DNA of 64,000 bases from Petrolisthes cinctipes (lineage: Eukaryota > Arthropoda > Malacostraca > Decapoda > Porcellanidae): positions 3,136,501-3,200,500 of the forward strand of contig JAWQEG010000501.1 in assembly GCA_033782935.1 (NCBI GenBank), given 5' to 3'. This document shows, one piece after another, positions 37,588 to 51,049 of this stretch (position 1 is the first letter of the stretch; every line of letters begins with the position of its first letter). Position numbers and translations under genes: made by a program. The notes under the pieces are model-generated. The model was given only the letters and a program-made list of their open reading frames with translations. It was not told where the DNA came from and did no database searches.

Positions 37588-38495
37588 ATGCATCTTCTGT
37601 ACCCGTTTATATCTCAAATTCAGGCTCAAAACACCCGAAAATTCGAGATTTTGGGGTCCCAGAAGCGATCTGTACATGCCTTCTCAGTGCTAGAATATTT
37701 TCAAAATACAGGCCCAAAACATGCTAAAAATCGATATTTTAGGTGCCCAAAGTCGATATCTCAAATTTAGTCCCAAAACACCCAAAAATTCGATATTTTG
37801 GGGTCCCAGAAGCGATCTGTACATGCCTACTCCGTGTTAGAGCATTTTCAATATACAGGCCCAAAACATACTGAAAATCGATCTTTTAGGTGCCCAAATT
37901 TGATATGTGGATGCATCTTCTGTACCCGTTTATATCTCAAATTCTGGCTCAAAACACCCAAAAATTCGATATTTTGGGGTTCCAGAAGCGATCTGTACTT
38001 GCCTACTCCGTTTTAGAGTATTTTCAAAAATACAGGCCCAAAACAAGCTGAAAATCGATATTTTAGGTGACCAAAGTCAATATGTGTATGCATCTTCTGC
38101 ACCCGTTTATATCCAAATTCAACCTCAAAACACCCGAAAATTCGATATTTTTGGGTCCCAGAAGCGATCTGTACATGCCTACTCAGTGCTAGAATGTTTT
38201 CAAAATATAGGTTCAAACATGCTAAAAATCGATATTTTAAGTGTCCAAAGTCAATATGTGCATGTATCATCTGTACCCGTTTATATCTCAAATTCAGGCT
38301 CCAAACACCCGAAAATTCGATATTTTGGGGTCCAAGAAGCGATCTGTACATGCCTACTCAGATGCAGGCCCTAAACATGCTGAAAATCGATATTTTAGGT
38401 GCCCAAAGTCAACATGTGTATGTATCTTCTGCACTCGTTTATATCTCAAATTCAGGCTCAAAACACCCGAAATTCGATATTTTGGGGTCCCAGAA
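37035..38495 (+). repeat. Duplication, offset 12,500 bp, right copy (first part)
   Basis: Partner of 24535-25995. It overlaps the end of the third 2,029-bp HOR copy. Confidence 0.86.
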
Positions 38496-38499
38496 GCGA

Positions 38500-39405
38500 T
38501 CTGTACATGCCTACTCCGTGTTAGAGCATTTTCAATATACAGGCCCAAAACATACTGAAAATCGATCTTTTAGGTGCCAAAATTTGATATGTGGATGCAT
38601 CTTCTGTACCCGTTTATATCTCAAATTCAGGCTCAAAAAAAAGAAAAATTCGATATTTTGGGGTCCCAGAAGCGATCTGTACTTGCCTACTCCGTGTTAG
38701 AGTATTTTCAAAATACAGGCCCAAAACAAGCTGAAAATCGATATTTTAGGTGACCAAAGTCAATATGTGTATGAATCTTCTGCACCCGTTTATATCCAAA
38801 TTCAACCTCAAAACACCCGAAAATTCGATATTTTGGGGTCCCAGAAGCGATCTGTACATGTCTACTCAGTACTAAAATGTTTTCAAAATATAGGCTCAAA
38901 ACATGCTAAAAATCGATATTTTAAGTGTCCAAAGTCGATATGTGCATGCATCATCTGTACCCGTTTATATCTCAAATTCAGGCTCAAAACACCCGAAAAT
39001 TCGATATTTTGGGGTCCCAGAAGCGATCTGTACATGCCTACTCAGATGCATGCCCAAAACATGCTGAAAATCGATATTTTAGGTGCCCAAAGTCAACATG
39101 TGTATGCATCATCTGCACTCGTTTATATCTCAAATTCAATCTCAAAACACCCGAAAATTCGAAATTTTGGGGTCCCAGAAGCGATCTGTACATGCCTACT
39201 CAGTGTTAGAATATTTTCAAAATATAGGCCCAAAACATGCTAAAAATCGATATTTAGGTGCCCAAAGTCGATATCTCAAATTCAGGCCCAAAACACCCAA
39301 TAATTCGATATTTTGGGGTCCCAGAAGCGATCTGTACATGCCTACTCCGTGTTAGAGTATTTTTAATATACAGGCCCAAAACATACTGAAAATCGATCTT
39401 TTAGG
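38500..39405 (+). repeat. Duplication, offset 11,843 bp, right copy (second part)
   Basis: Partner of 26657-27562. It follows 37035-38495 directly, whereas the partner segments are separated by 657 more bases, about four monomers including short and 158-bp class units. Confidence 0.84.
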
Positions 39406-40431
39406 AGCCCAAAAGTCTAAATGTGCATGTATCTTCTGTACCCGTTTATATCCGAAATTCATCCTCAAAACACCCGAAAATTCGATATTTTGGGGTCCTA
39501 GAAGCGATCTGTACATGCCTACTCAGATACAGGCCCAAAACATGCTGAAAATCGATATTTTAGGTGCCCAAAGTCAACATGTGTATGCATCTTCTGCACT
39601 CGTTTATATCTCAAATTCATCCTCAAAACACCCGAAAATTCGATAATTTTGGGTCCCGGAAGCGATCTGTACATGTCTAGTCAGTGCTAGAATGTTTTCA
39701 AGATACAGACCCGAAACATGCTCAAAATCGATATATTAGGTGCCCAAAAGTCAATATGTGTACCCGTTTATATCTCAAATTCTGGCTCAAAACACCCGAA
39801 AATTCGATATTTTGGGGTCCCAGAAGTGATCTGTACATGCATACTCAGTGCTAGAATATTTTCAAAAATACAGGCCCATAACAAGCTTAAAATCGATATT
39901 TTAGGTGACCAAAGTCAATATGTGTATGCATCTTCTGCACCCGTTTATATCCCAAATTCAACCTCAAAACACCAGAAAATTCGATATTTTTTGGTCCCAG
40001 AAGCGATCTGTACATGCTTACTCAGTGCTAGAATTTTTTCAAAATATAAGCTCAAAACATGCTAAAAATCGATATTTTAAGTGTCCAAAGTCGATATGTG
40101 CATGGATCATCTGTACCCGTTTATATCTCAATTTCAAGCTCAAAACACCCGAAAATTCGGTATTTTTGGGTCCTAGATGCGATCTGTACATCCCTACTCT
40201 TAGTTAGAATGTTTTCAAGATACAGACCCAAAACATGCTCAAAATCGATATTTTAGGTGCCCAAAAGTCGATTTGTGCATGCAATATCTGTACCCGTTTA
40301 TATCTCAAATTCAGGCTCAAAACAACCGAAAATTCGATGTTTTGGGGTCCCAAAAGCGATCTGTACATGCCTACTCAATGCTAGAATATTTTAAAAATAT
40401 AGGCCCAAAACATGCTAAAAATCGATATTTT
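39380..40431 (+). repeat. Tandem 1,853-bp unit, copy 1 (matched part)
   Basis: Matches 41233-42284. Shared variants are TTTTAGGAGCC, AATCGATATATTAGG, the 13-bp deletion GTGTACCCG, TTTTTTGGTCCC, CATGGATCATC and CAATTTCAAGCTC. Differences are more numerous than in the 6.4-kb and 2,029-bp repeats. Confidence 0.85.
39745..39775 (+). repeat. Monomer with 13-bp deletion (GTG to TACCCG)
   Basis: CAATATGTG runs directly into TACCCGTTTATATC, so the 13 bases that include CATGCATC are lost. The same deletion appears at 41611-41614 through the 1,853-bp duplication. Confidence 0.8.
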
Positions 40432-41232
40432 AGGTGCCCAAAGTCGATATCTCAAATTCAAGCCCAAAACACCCAAAAATTCGATATTTTGGGGTCCCAG
40501 AAGCGATCTGTACATGCCTACTCCGAGTTAGAGTATTTTCAATATACAGGCCCAAAACATACTGAAAATCGATCTTTTATGTGCCCAAAAGTCGATATGT
40601 GGATGCATCTTCAGTACCCGTTTATATCTCAAATTCAGGCTCAAAACACCCGAAAATTCGATATTTTGGGGTCCCAGAAGCGATCTGTATTTGCCTACTC
40701 CGTGTTAGAGTATTTTTTAAAATATAGGCCCACAACAATCTGAAAATCGATATTTTAAGTGACCAAAGTCAATATGTGTATGCATCTTCTGCACACGTTT
40801 ATATCCAAAATTCAACCTCAAAATACCCGAAAATTCGATATTTTGGGGTCCCAGAAGCGATCTGTACATGCCTACTCAGTGCTAGAATTTCTTCAAAATA
40901 TAGGCACAAAACATGCTAAAAATCGATATTTTAAGTGGCCAAAGTCGATATGTGCATGCATTATCTGTACCCGTTTATATCTCAAATTCAGGTTCAAAAC
41001 ACCCGAAAATTCGTTATTTTGGGGTCCCAGAAGTGATCTGTACATGCCTACTTAGTGCTAGGATATTTTTCAAATATAGGCCCAAAACATGCTAAAAATC
41101 GATATTTTAGGTGCCCAAAGTCGATATCTCAAATTCAGGCCCAAAACACCCAAAAATTCGATATTTTGGGGTCCCAGAAGCGATCTGTACATGACTACTC
41201 CGAGTTAGAGTATTTTCAAAATACAGGCCGAA

Positions 41233-42284
41233 AACATACTGAAAATCGATCTTTTAGGAGCCAAAAAGTCGATATGTGCATGTATCTTCTGTACCCGTTT
41301 ATATCCCAAATTCAACCTCAAAACATCCGAAAATTCGATATTTTGGGGTCCCAGAAGCGATCTGTACATGCCTACTCAGATACATGCCCAAAACATGCTG
41401 AAAATCGATATTTTAGGTGCCCAAAGTCAACATGTGTATGCATCTTCTGCACTCGTTTATATCTCAAATTCATCCTCAAAACACCCGAAAATTCGATAAT
41501 TTTGGGTCCCAGAAGCGATCTGTACATGTCTAGTCAGTGCTAGAATGTTCTCAAGATACAGACCCGAAACATGCTCAAAATCGATATATTAGGTGCCCAA
41601 AAGTCGATATGTGTACCCGTTTATATCTCAAATTCTTTCTCAAAACACCCGAAAATTCGATATTTTGGGGTCCCAGAAATGATCTGTACATGCATACTCA
41701 GTGCTAGAATATTTTCAGAAATACAGGCCCAAAAAAAGCTTAAAATCGATATTTTAGGTGACTAAAGTCAATATGTGTATGCATCTTCAGCACCCGTTTA
41801 TATCCCAAATTTAACCTAAAAACACCCGAAAATTCGATATTTTTTGGTCCCAGAAGCGATCTGTACATGCTTACTCAGTGCTAGAATTTTTTCAAAATAT
41901 AGGCTCAAAACATGCTAAAAATCGATATTTTAAGTGTCCAAAGTCGATATGTGCATGGATCATCTGTACCCGTTTATATCTCAATTTCAAGCTCAAAACA
42001 CCCGAAAATTCGGTATTTTTGGGTCCTAGAAGCGATCTGTACATCCCTACTCCTAGATAGAATGTTTTCAAGATACAGACCCAAAACATGCTCAAAATCG
42101 ATATTTTAGGTGCCAAAAAGTCGATTTGTGCATGCATCATCTGTACCCGTTTATATCTCAAATTCAGGCTCAAAACAACCTAAAATTCGATATTTTGGGG
42201 TCCCAAAAGCGACCTGTACATGCCTACTCAATGCTAGAATATTTTCAAAATATAGGCCCAAAACATGCTAAAAATCGATATTTT
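41233..42284 (+). repeat. Tandem 1,853-bp unit, copy 2 (matched part)
   Basis: Partner of 39380-40431. The segment between the two copies, 40432-41232, is ordinary monomers of the F1, F2, F3 and F4 types. Confidence 0.85.
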
Positions 42285-42299
42285 AAGTGTCCAAAGACG

Positions 42300-43009
42300 A
42301 TATGTGCATGCATCATATGTACCCGTTTATATCTCAAATTTAGGCTCAAAACACCCGAAAACTCGATATTTTGGGGTCCCATAAGTGATCTGTATATGCC
42401 TACTTAGTGCTAGAATTTTTTTAAAATATAGGCTCAAAACATGCTAAAAATCGATATTTTAAGTGTCCAAAGTCGATATGTGCATGCATCTTCTGTACCC
42501 GTTTATATCTCAAATTCAGGCTCAAAACACCCGAAAATTCGATATTTTTGGATTCCAGAAGAAATGTGTACATGCCTACTCCTAGTTAGAGTATTTTCAA
42601 ACTACAGGCCCAAAATATGCTCAAAATCGATATTTTAGGTGCCCAAAGTCAATATGTGCATGCATCTTCTGTACCCGTTTATATCTCAAATTCAGGCTCA
42701 AAACACCCGAATATTCGGTATTTTTGGGTCCTAGAAGCGATCTGTACATCTCTACTTCTAGTTAGAATGTTTTCAAGATACAGACCCAAAACATGCTCAA
42801 AATCGATATTTTAGGTGCCCAAAAGTCGATATGTGCATGCATCTTCTGTACCCGTTTATATCTCAAATTCAGGCTCAAAAACACCCGAAAATTCGATATT
42901 TTGGGGTCCCAGAAGCGATCTGTACATGCCTACTCAGTGCTAGAATATTTTCAAAATATAGGCCCAAAACATGCTAAAAATCGATATTTTAGGTGCCCAA
43001 AGTCGATAT
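42300..43009 (+). repeat. Duplication, offset 2,738 bp, left copy
   Basis: Matches 45038-45747. Shared variants are GAAAACTCGATATT, TTTTTGGATTCCAG, AGAAGAAATGTGTAC, CAAAATATGCTC, TCTCTACTTCTAG and CTCAAAAACACCCG. The early part also recurs at about 46245-46745. Confidence 0.83.
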
Positions 43010-43390
43010 ATCAAATTCAGGCCCAAAACACCCAAAAATTCGATATTTTGGGGTCCCAGAAGCGATCTGTATTTGCCTACTCCGTGTTAGAGTATTTTTA
43101 AAATACAGGCCCACAACAAGCTGAAAATCGATATTTTAGGTGACCAAAGTCAATATGTGTATGCATCTTCTGCACCCGTTTATATCCCAAATTCAACCTC
43201 AAAACACCCGAAAATTCGATATTTTGGGGTCCCAGAAGCGATCTGTACATGCCTACTCAGTGCTAGAATTTCTATAAAAATATAGGCACAAAACATGCTA
43301 AAAATCGATATTTTAAGTGTCCAAAGTCGATATGTGCATGCATCATATGTACCCGTTTATATCTCAAATTCAGGCTCAAAACACCCGATA

Positions 43391-44256
43391 ATTCGATATT
43401 TTGGGGTCCACGAAGCGATCTGTACTTGCCTACTCCGTGTTAGAGTATTTTCAAAATACAGGCCCAAAACAAGCTGAAAATCGATATTTTAGGTGACCAA
43501 AGTCAACATGTGTATGCATCTTCTGCACTCGTTTATATCTCAAATTCAACCTCAAAACACCCGAAAATTCGATAATTTTGGGTCCCAGAAGCGATCTGTA
43601 CATGTCTTGTCTGTGCTAAAATGTTTTCAAAATATAGGCTCAAAACATACTAAAAATCGATATTTTAAGTGTCCAAAGTCGATATGTGCATGCATCTTCA
43701 GTACCCGTTTATATCTTAAATTCAGGTTAAAAACACCCGAAAATTCGATATTTTTGGGTTCCAGAAGCGATCTGTACATGCCTACTCATTGTTAGAGTAT
43801 TTTGCAAAATACAGGCACAAAAACATGCTGAAAATCGATATTTTAGGTGCCCAAAGTCAATATGTGCATGCATCTTCTGTACCCGTTTATATCTCAAATT
43901 CAGGCTCAAAACACCCAAAAATTCGGTATTTTTGGGTCCTAGAAGCGATCTGTACAACCCTACTCCTAGTTAGAATGTTTTCAAGATACAGACCCAAAAC
44001 ATGCTCAAAATCGATATTTTAGGTGCCCAAAAGTCGATATGTGCATGCATCTTCTGTACCCGTTTATATCTCAAATTCAGGCTCAAAACACCCGAAAATT
44101 CGATATATTCGGGTCCCAGAAGCGATCTGTCCATGCCTACTCAGTGCTAGAATATTTTCAAATTATAGGCCCAAAACATGCTAAAAATCGATATTTTAGG
44201 TGCCCAAAGTCGATATCTAATATTTAGGCCCAAAACACCCAAAAATTCGATATTTT
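43391..44256 (+). repeat. Duplication, offset 3,444 bp, left copy
   Basis: Matches 46835-47700. Shared variants are GGGGTCCACGAAGCG, CATGTCTTGTCTGTGC, CAGGTTAAAAACACC, TTTTGCAAAATACAGGCAC, CGATATATTCGGGTCCC, TCTGTCCATGCC and GATATCTAATATTTAGG. Confidence 0.86.
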
Positions 44257-44579
44257 TGGGTCCTAGAAGCGATCTGTACATCCCTACTCCTAGTTAGAAT
44301 GTTTTCAATATACAGACCCAAAACATGCTCAAAATCGATATTTTTGGTGCCCAAAAGTCGATTTGTGCATGCATCATCTGCACCCGTTTATATCTCAAAT
44401 TCAGGCTCAAAACAACCTAAAATTCGATATTTTGTGGTCCCAAAAGTGATCTGTACATGCCTACTCAATGCTAGAATATTCTCAAAATATAGGCCCAAAA
44501 CATGCTAAAAATCAATATTTTAGGTGCCCAAAGTCGATATCTCAAATTCAAGCCCAAAACACCCAAAAATTCGATATTT

Positions 44580-45531
44580 TGGGGTCCCAAAAGCGATCTG
44601 TACATGCCTACTCCGTTTTAGAGTATTTTCAATATACAGGCCCAAAACATACTGAAAATCGATCTTTTAGGTGACCAAAAGTCGATATGTGGATGCATCT
44701 TCTTTACCCGTTTATATCTCAAATTCAGGCTCAAAACACCCGAAAATTCGATATTTTGGGGTCCCAGAAGCGATCTGTATTTGCCTACTCCGTGTTAGAG
44801 TATTTTTAAAATACAGGCCCACAACAAGCTGAAAATCGATGTTTTAGGTGACCAAAGTCAATATGTGTATGCATCTTCTGCACCCGTTTATATCCCAAAT
44901 TCAACCTCAAAACACCCGAAAATTCGATATTTTGGGGTCCCAGAAGCGATCTGTACATGCCTACTCAGTGCTAGAATTTCTATAAAAATATAGGCACAAA
45001 ACATGCTAAAAATCGATATTTTAAGTGCCCAAAGTCGATATGTGCATGCATCATATGTACCCGTTTATATCTCAAATTTAGGCTCAAAACACCCGAAAAC
45101 TCGATATTTTGGGGTCCCATAAGTGATCTGTATATGCCTACATAGTGCTAGAATTTTTTTTAAATATAGGCTCAAAACATGCTAAAAATCGATATTTTAA
45201 GTGTCCAAAGTCGATATGTGCATGCATCTTCTGTACCCGTTTATATCTCAAATTCAACCTCAAAACACCCGAAAATTCGATATTTTTGGATTCCAGAAGA
45301 AATGTGTACATGCCTACTCCTAGTTAGAGTATTTTCAAACTTCAGGCCCAAAATATGCTCAAAATCGATATTTTATGTGCCCAAAGTCAATATGTGCATG
45401 CATCTTCTGTACCCGTTTATATCTCAAATTCAGGCTCAAAACACCCGAATATTCGGTATTTTTGGGTCCTAGAAGCGATCTGTACATCTCTACTTCTAGT
45501 TAGAATGTTTTCAAGATACAGACCCAAAACA
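44580..45531 (+). repeat. Tandem 1,207-bp unit, copy 1 (matched part)
   Basis: Matches 45787-46738. Period 1,207 bp is seven monomers with one short. Shared variants are CTTCTTTACCCG, TTTTTAAAATACAGGCCCAC, TTTCTATAAAAATATAGGC, CATCATATGTACCC and GGATTCCAGAAGAAATG. Confidence 0.85.
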
Positions 45532-45747
45532 TGCTCAAAATCTATATTTTAGGTGCCCAAAAGTCGATATGTGCATGCATCTTCTGTACCCGTTTATATC
45601 TCAAATTCAGGCTCAAAAACACCCGAAAATTCGATATTTTGGGGTCCCAGAAGCGATCTGTACATGCCTACTCAGTGCTAGAATATTTTCAAAATATAGG
45701 CCCAAAACATGCTAAAAATCGATATTTTAGGTGCCCAAAGTCGATAT
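45038..45747 (+). repeat. Duplication, offset 2,738 bp, right copy
   Basis: Partner of 42300-43009. It carries CTCAAATTCAACCTC where the partner has GGCTC, a mark of exchange with another family. Confidence 0.82.
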
Positions 45748-45786
45748 CTCAAATTCATGCCCAAAACACCCGAAAATTCGATATTT

Positions 45787-46738
45787 TGGGGTCCCAAAAA
45801 CGATCTGTACATGCCTACTCCGTGTTAGAGTATTTTCAATATACAGGCCCAAAACATACTGAAAATCGATCTTTTAGGTGACCAAAAGTCGATATGTGGA
45901 TGCATCTTCTTTACCCGTTTATATCTCAAATTCAGGCTCAAAACACCCGAAAATTCGATATTTTGGGGTCCCAGAAGCGATCTGTATTTGCCTACTCCGT
46001 GTTAGAGTATTTTTAAAATAGAGGCCCACAACAAGCTGAAAATCGATATTTTAGGTGACCAAAGTCAATATGTGTATGCATCTTCTGCACCCGTTTATAT
46101 CCCAAATTCAACCTCAAAACACCCGAAAATTCGATATTTTGGGATCCCAGAAGCGATCTGTACATGCCTACTCAGTGATAGAATTTCTATAAAAATATAG
46201 GCACAAAACATGCTAAAAATTGATATTTTAAGTGTCCAAAGTCGATATGTGCATGCATCATATGTACCCGTTTATATCTCAAATTTAGGCTCAAAACACC
46301 CGAAAACTCGATATTTTGGGGTCCCATAAGTGATCTGTATATGCCTACTTAGTGTTAGAATTTTTTTAAAATATAGGCTCAAAACATGCTAAAAATCGAT
46401 ATTTTAAGTGTCCAAAGTCGATATGTGCATGCATCTTCTGTACCCGTTTATATCTCAAATTCAGGCTCAAAACACCCGAAAATTCGATATTTTTGGATTC
46501 CAGAAGAAATGTGTACATGCCTACTCCTAGTTAGAGTATTTTCAAACTACACGCCCAAAATATGCTAAAAATCGATATTTTAGGTGCCCAAAGTCAATAT
46601 GTGCATGCATCTTCTGTACCCGTTTATATCTCAAATTCAGGCTCAAAACACCCGAATATTCGGTATTTTTGGGTCCTAGAAGCGATCTGTACATCTCTAC
46701 TTCTAGTTAGAATGTTTTCAAGATACAGACCCAAAACA
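45787..46738 (+). repeat. Tandem 1,207-bp unit, copy 2 (matched part)
   Basis: Partner of 44580-45531. At about 46739 it switches to an F2-type monomer (ACATACTGAAAATCGATCC) that leads into the 3,444-bp duplication. Confidence 0.85.
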
Positions 46739-46834
46739 TACTGAAAATCGATCCTTTAGGTGCCCAAAAGTCGATATGTGGATGCATCTTCTGTACCCGT
46801 TTATATCTCAAATTCAGGCTCAAAACACCCGAAA

Positions 46835-47700
46835 ATTCGATATTTTGGGGTCCACGAAGCGATCTGTACTTGCCTACTCCGTGTTAGAGTATTTTCAAAA
46901 TACAGGCCCAAAACAAGCTGAAAATCGATATTTTAGGTGACCAAAGTCAACATGTGTATGCATCTTCTGCACTCGTTTATATCTCAAATTCAACCTCAAA
47001 ACACCCGAAAATTCGATAATTTTGGGTCCCAGAAGCGATCTGTACATGTCTTGTCTGTGCTAAAATGTTTTCAAAATATAGGCTCAAAACATACTAAAAA
47101 TCGATATTTTAAGTGTCCAAAGTCGATATGTGCATGTATCTTCAGTACCCGTTTATATCTTAAATTCAGGTTAAAAACACCCGAAAAGTCGATATTTTTG
47201 GGTTCCAGAAGCGATCTGTACATGCCTACTCCTTGTTAGTGTATTTTGCAAAATACAGGCACAAAAACATGCTGAAAATCGATATTTTAGGTGCCCAAAG
47301 TCAATATGTGCATGCATCTTCTGTACCCGTTTATATCTCAAATTCAGGCTCAAAACACCCAAAAATTCGGTATTTTTGGGTCCTAGAAGCGATCTGTACA
47401 TCCCTACTCCTAGTTAGAATGTTTTCAAGATACAGACCCAAAACATGCTCAAAATCGATATTTTAGGTGCCCAAAAGTCGATATGTGCCTGCATCTTCCG
47501 TACCCGTTTATATCTCAAATTCAGGCTCAAAACACCCGAAAATTCGATATATTCGGGTCCCAGAAGCGATCTGTCCATGCCTACTCAGTGCTAGAATATT
47601 TTCAAATTATAGACCCAAAACATGCTAAAAATCGATATTTTAGGTGCCCAAAGTCGATATCTAATATTTAGGCCCAAAACACCCAAAAATTCGATATTTT
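46835..47700 (+). repeat. Duplication, offset 3,444 bp, right copy
   Basis: Partner of 43391-44256, with a few private changes such as GTGCCTGCATCTTCCG near 47490. Confidence 0.86.
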
Positions 47701-48371
47701 GGGGTCCCATAAGCGATCTGTACATGCCTACTCCTTGTTAGAGTATTTTTAATATACAGGCCCAAAACATACTGAAAATCGATCTTTTAGGTGCCCAAAA
47801 GTCGATATGTACATGCATCTTCTGTACCCGTTTATATCTCAAATTCAGGCTCAAAACACCCGAAAATTCGATATTTTGGGGTCCCAGAAGCGATCTGTAC
47901 TTGCCTACTCCGTGTTAGAGTATTTTAAAAATACAGGCCCATAACAAGCTTAAATTGATATTTTAGGTGACCAAAGTCAATATGTGTATGCATCTTCTGC
48001 ACCCGTTTATATCCCAAATTCAACCTCAAAACACCCGAAAATTCGATATTTTTGGGTCCCAGAAGCGATCTGTACATGCATACTCAGTGCTAGAATTTTT
48101 TCAAAATATAGGCTCAAAACTGGCTGAAAATCGAAATTTTAAGTGTCCAAAGTCGATATGTGCATGCATCATCTGTACCCGTTTATATCTCAAATTTAGG
48201 CTCAAAACACCCGAAAATTCGATATTTTGGGGTCTCAGAAGTGATCTGTACATGCCTACTTAGTGCTAGAATATTTTCAAAATATAGGCCCAAAACATGC
48301 TAAAAATCGATATTTTATGTGCTCAAAGTCGATATCTCAAATTCAGGCACAAAACACTCGAAAATTCGATA
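47680..48371 (+). repeat. Duplication, offset 3,370 bp, left copy
   Basis: Matches 51050-51741. Shared variants are ACTCCTTGTTAGAG, ATATGTACATGCATC, GCCCATAACAAGCTTAAATTG, TCGAAATTTTAAGTG and GTGCTCAAAGTCG. Confidence 0.82.
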
Positions 48372-51049
48372 TTTTGGGGTCCCAGAAGCGAACTGTACAT
48401 GCCTACTCCGTGTTAGAGTATTTTAAAAATACAGGCCCAAAACATACTGAAAATCGATCTTTTAGGTGCCCAAAAGTCGATATGTGCATGCATCTTCTGT
48501 ACCCGTTTATATCTCAAATTCAGGCTCCAAACACCCGAAAATTCGATATTTTGGGCTCCCAGAAACGATCTGTACAAGCCTACTCAGTTGCAGGCCAAAA
48601 ATATGCTGAAAATCGATATTTTAGGTGCCCAAAGTAAAAATGTGTATGCATCTTCTGCACTCGTTTATATCTCAAATTCAACCTTAAAACACCCGAAAAT
48701 TCGATAATTTTGGGTCCCAGAAGCGATCTGTACATGTCTAGTCAGTGCTAGAATGTTTTCAAAATATAGGCTCAAAATATACTAAAATTCGATATTTTAA
48801 GTGTCCAAAGTCGATATGTGCATGCATCATCTGTACCCGTTTATATCTCAAATTCAGGTTAAAAACACCCGAAAATTCGATATTTTGGGGTCCCAGAAGC
48901 GATCAGTACATGTTTAGTCAGAGCTAGAATGTTTTTAAAATACAGGACCAAAACATGCTGAAAATCGATATTTTAGGTGCCCAAAGTCAATATGTGCATG
49001 CATCTTCTGTACCCGTTTATATCTCAAATTCAGGCTCAAAACACCCGAAAATTCGGTATTTTCGGGTCCTAGAAGCGATCTGTACATCCCTACTCCTAGT
49101 TAGAATGTTTTCAAGATACAGACCCAAAATATGCTCAAAATCGATATTTTAGGTGCCCAAAGTCAATATGTGCATGTATCTTCTGTACCCGTTTATATCT
49201 CAAATTCAGGCTCAAAACACCCGAAAATTCGGTATTTTTGGGTCCTAGAAGCGATCTGTACATCCCTACTCCTAGTTAGAATGTTTTCAAGAAACAGACC
49301 CAAAACATCCTCAAAATCAATATTTTTGGTGCCCAAAAGTCGATATGTGCATGCATCTTCTGTACCCGTTTATACCTCAAATTCAGGCTCAAAACACCCG
49401 AAAATTCGATATTTTGGGGTCCCAGAAGCGATCTGTACATGCCTACTCCGGGTTAGAGTATTTTCAATATACAGGCCCAAAACAAGCTGAAAATCGATAT
49501 TTTAGGTGACCAGAGTCAATATGTGTATGCATCTTCTGCACCCGTTTATATCCCAAATTCAACCTCAAAACACCCGAAAATTCAATATTTTTGGGTCCCA
49601 GAAGCGATCTGTACATGCCTACTTAGTGCTAGAATTTTTTCAAAATATAGGCTCAAAACATGCTAAAAATCGATATTTTAAGTGTCCAAAGTCGATATCT
49701 AATATTTAGGCCCAAAACACCCAAAAATTCGATATTTTGGGGTCCCAGAAGCGATCTGTACATACCTACTCCTTGTTAGAGTATTTTTAATATACAGGCC
49801 CAAAACATACTGAAAATCGATCTTTTAGGTGCCCAAAAGTCGATATGTACATGAATCTTCTGTACCCGTTTATATCTCAAATTCAGGCACAAAACACTCG
49901 AAAATTCGATATTTTGGGGTACCAGAAGCGAACTGTACATGCCTACTCCGTGTTAGAGTATTTTTAAAATACAGGCCCAAAACATACTGAAAATCGAACT
50001 TTTAGGTGCCCAAAAGTCGATCTGTGCATGCATCTTCTGTACCCGTTTATATCTCAAATTCAGGCTCCAAACACCCGAAAATTCGATATTTTGGGGTCCC
50101 AGAAGCGATCTGTACAAGCCTACTCAGATGCAGGCCCAAAATATGCTGAAAATCGATATTTTAGGTGCCCAAAGTCAAAATGTGTATGCATCTTCTGCAC
50201 TCGTTTATATCTCAAATTCAACCTTAAAACACCCGAAAATTCGATAATTTTGGGTCCCAGAAGCGATCTGTACATGCCTACTCCTAGTTAGAGTATTTTC
50301 AAAATACAGGCCCAAAACATGCTAAAAATCGATATTTTAGGTGCCCAAAGTCAATATGTGCATGCATCTTCTGTACACCCGAAAATTCGGTATTTTTGGG
50401 TCCTAGAAGCGATCTGTACATCCCTACTCCTAGTTAGAATGTTTTCAAGATACAGACCCAAAACATGCTCAAAATCGATATTTTAGGTGCCCAAAAGTCG
50501 ATATGTGCATGCATCTTCTGTAACCGTTTATATCTCAAATTCAGGCTCAAAACACCCGAAAATTCGATATTTTGGGGTCCCAGAAGCGATCTGTACATCC
50601 CTACTCCTAGTTTGAATGTTTTCAAGATACAGACCCAAAATATGCTCAGAATCGATATTTTAGGTTCCCAAAGTCAATATGTGCATGCTTCTGTACCCGT
50701 TTATATCTCAAATTCAGGCTCAAAACACCCGAAAATTCGGTATTTTATGGTCCTAGAAGCGATCTGTACATCCCTACACCTAGTTAGAATGTTTTCAAGA
50801 TACAGACCCAAAACATGCTCAAAATCGATATTTTAGGTGCCTAAAAGTCGATATGTGCATGCATCTTCTGTACCCGTTTATATCTCAAATTCAGGCCCAA
50901 AACACCCGAAAATTCGATATTTTCGGGTCCCAGAAGCTATCTGTCCATGCCTACTCAGTGCTAGAATATTTTCAAAATATAGGCCCAAAACATGCTAAAA
51001 ATCGATATTTTAGTTGCCCAAAGTCGATATCTCAAATTCAGGCCCAAAA
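48372..51049 (+). repeat. Ordinary monomers, no long duplicate traced as a whole
   Basis: Canonical monomers of several families, including a 158-bp class unit near 48590 and 50130, two successive F5/F6-like monomers (48955, 49131), and a short monomer with GATATCTAATATTTAGG near 49695. At 50376/50377 CTTCTGTAC runs into ACCCGAAAATTCGG, a private 30-bp loss. No gene or foreign sequence is present. Confidence 0.8.
50340..50400 (+). repeat. Monomer with private 30-bp deletion
   Basis: The normal sequence between CTGTAC and ACCCGAAAATTC (CCGTTTATATCTC through CTCAAAAC) is missing. The ends share AC, a short microhomology. I saw no second copy of this junction, so it looks young. Confidence 0.8.
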
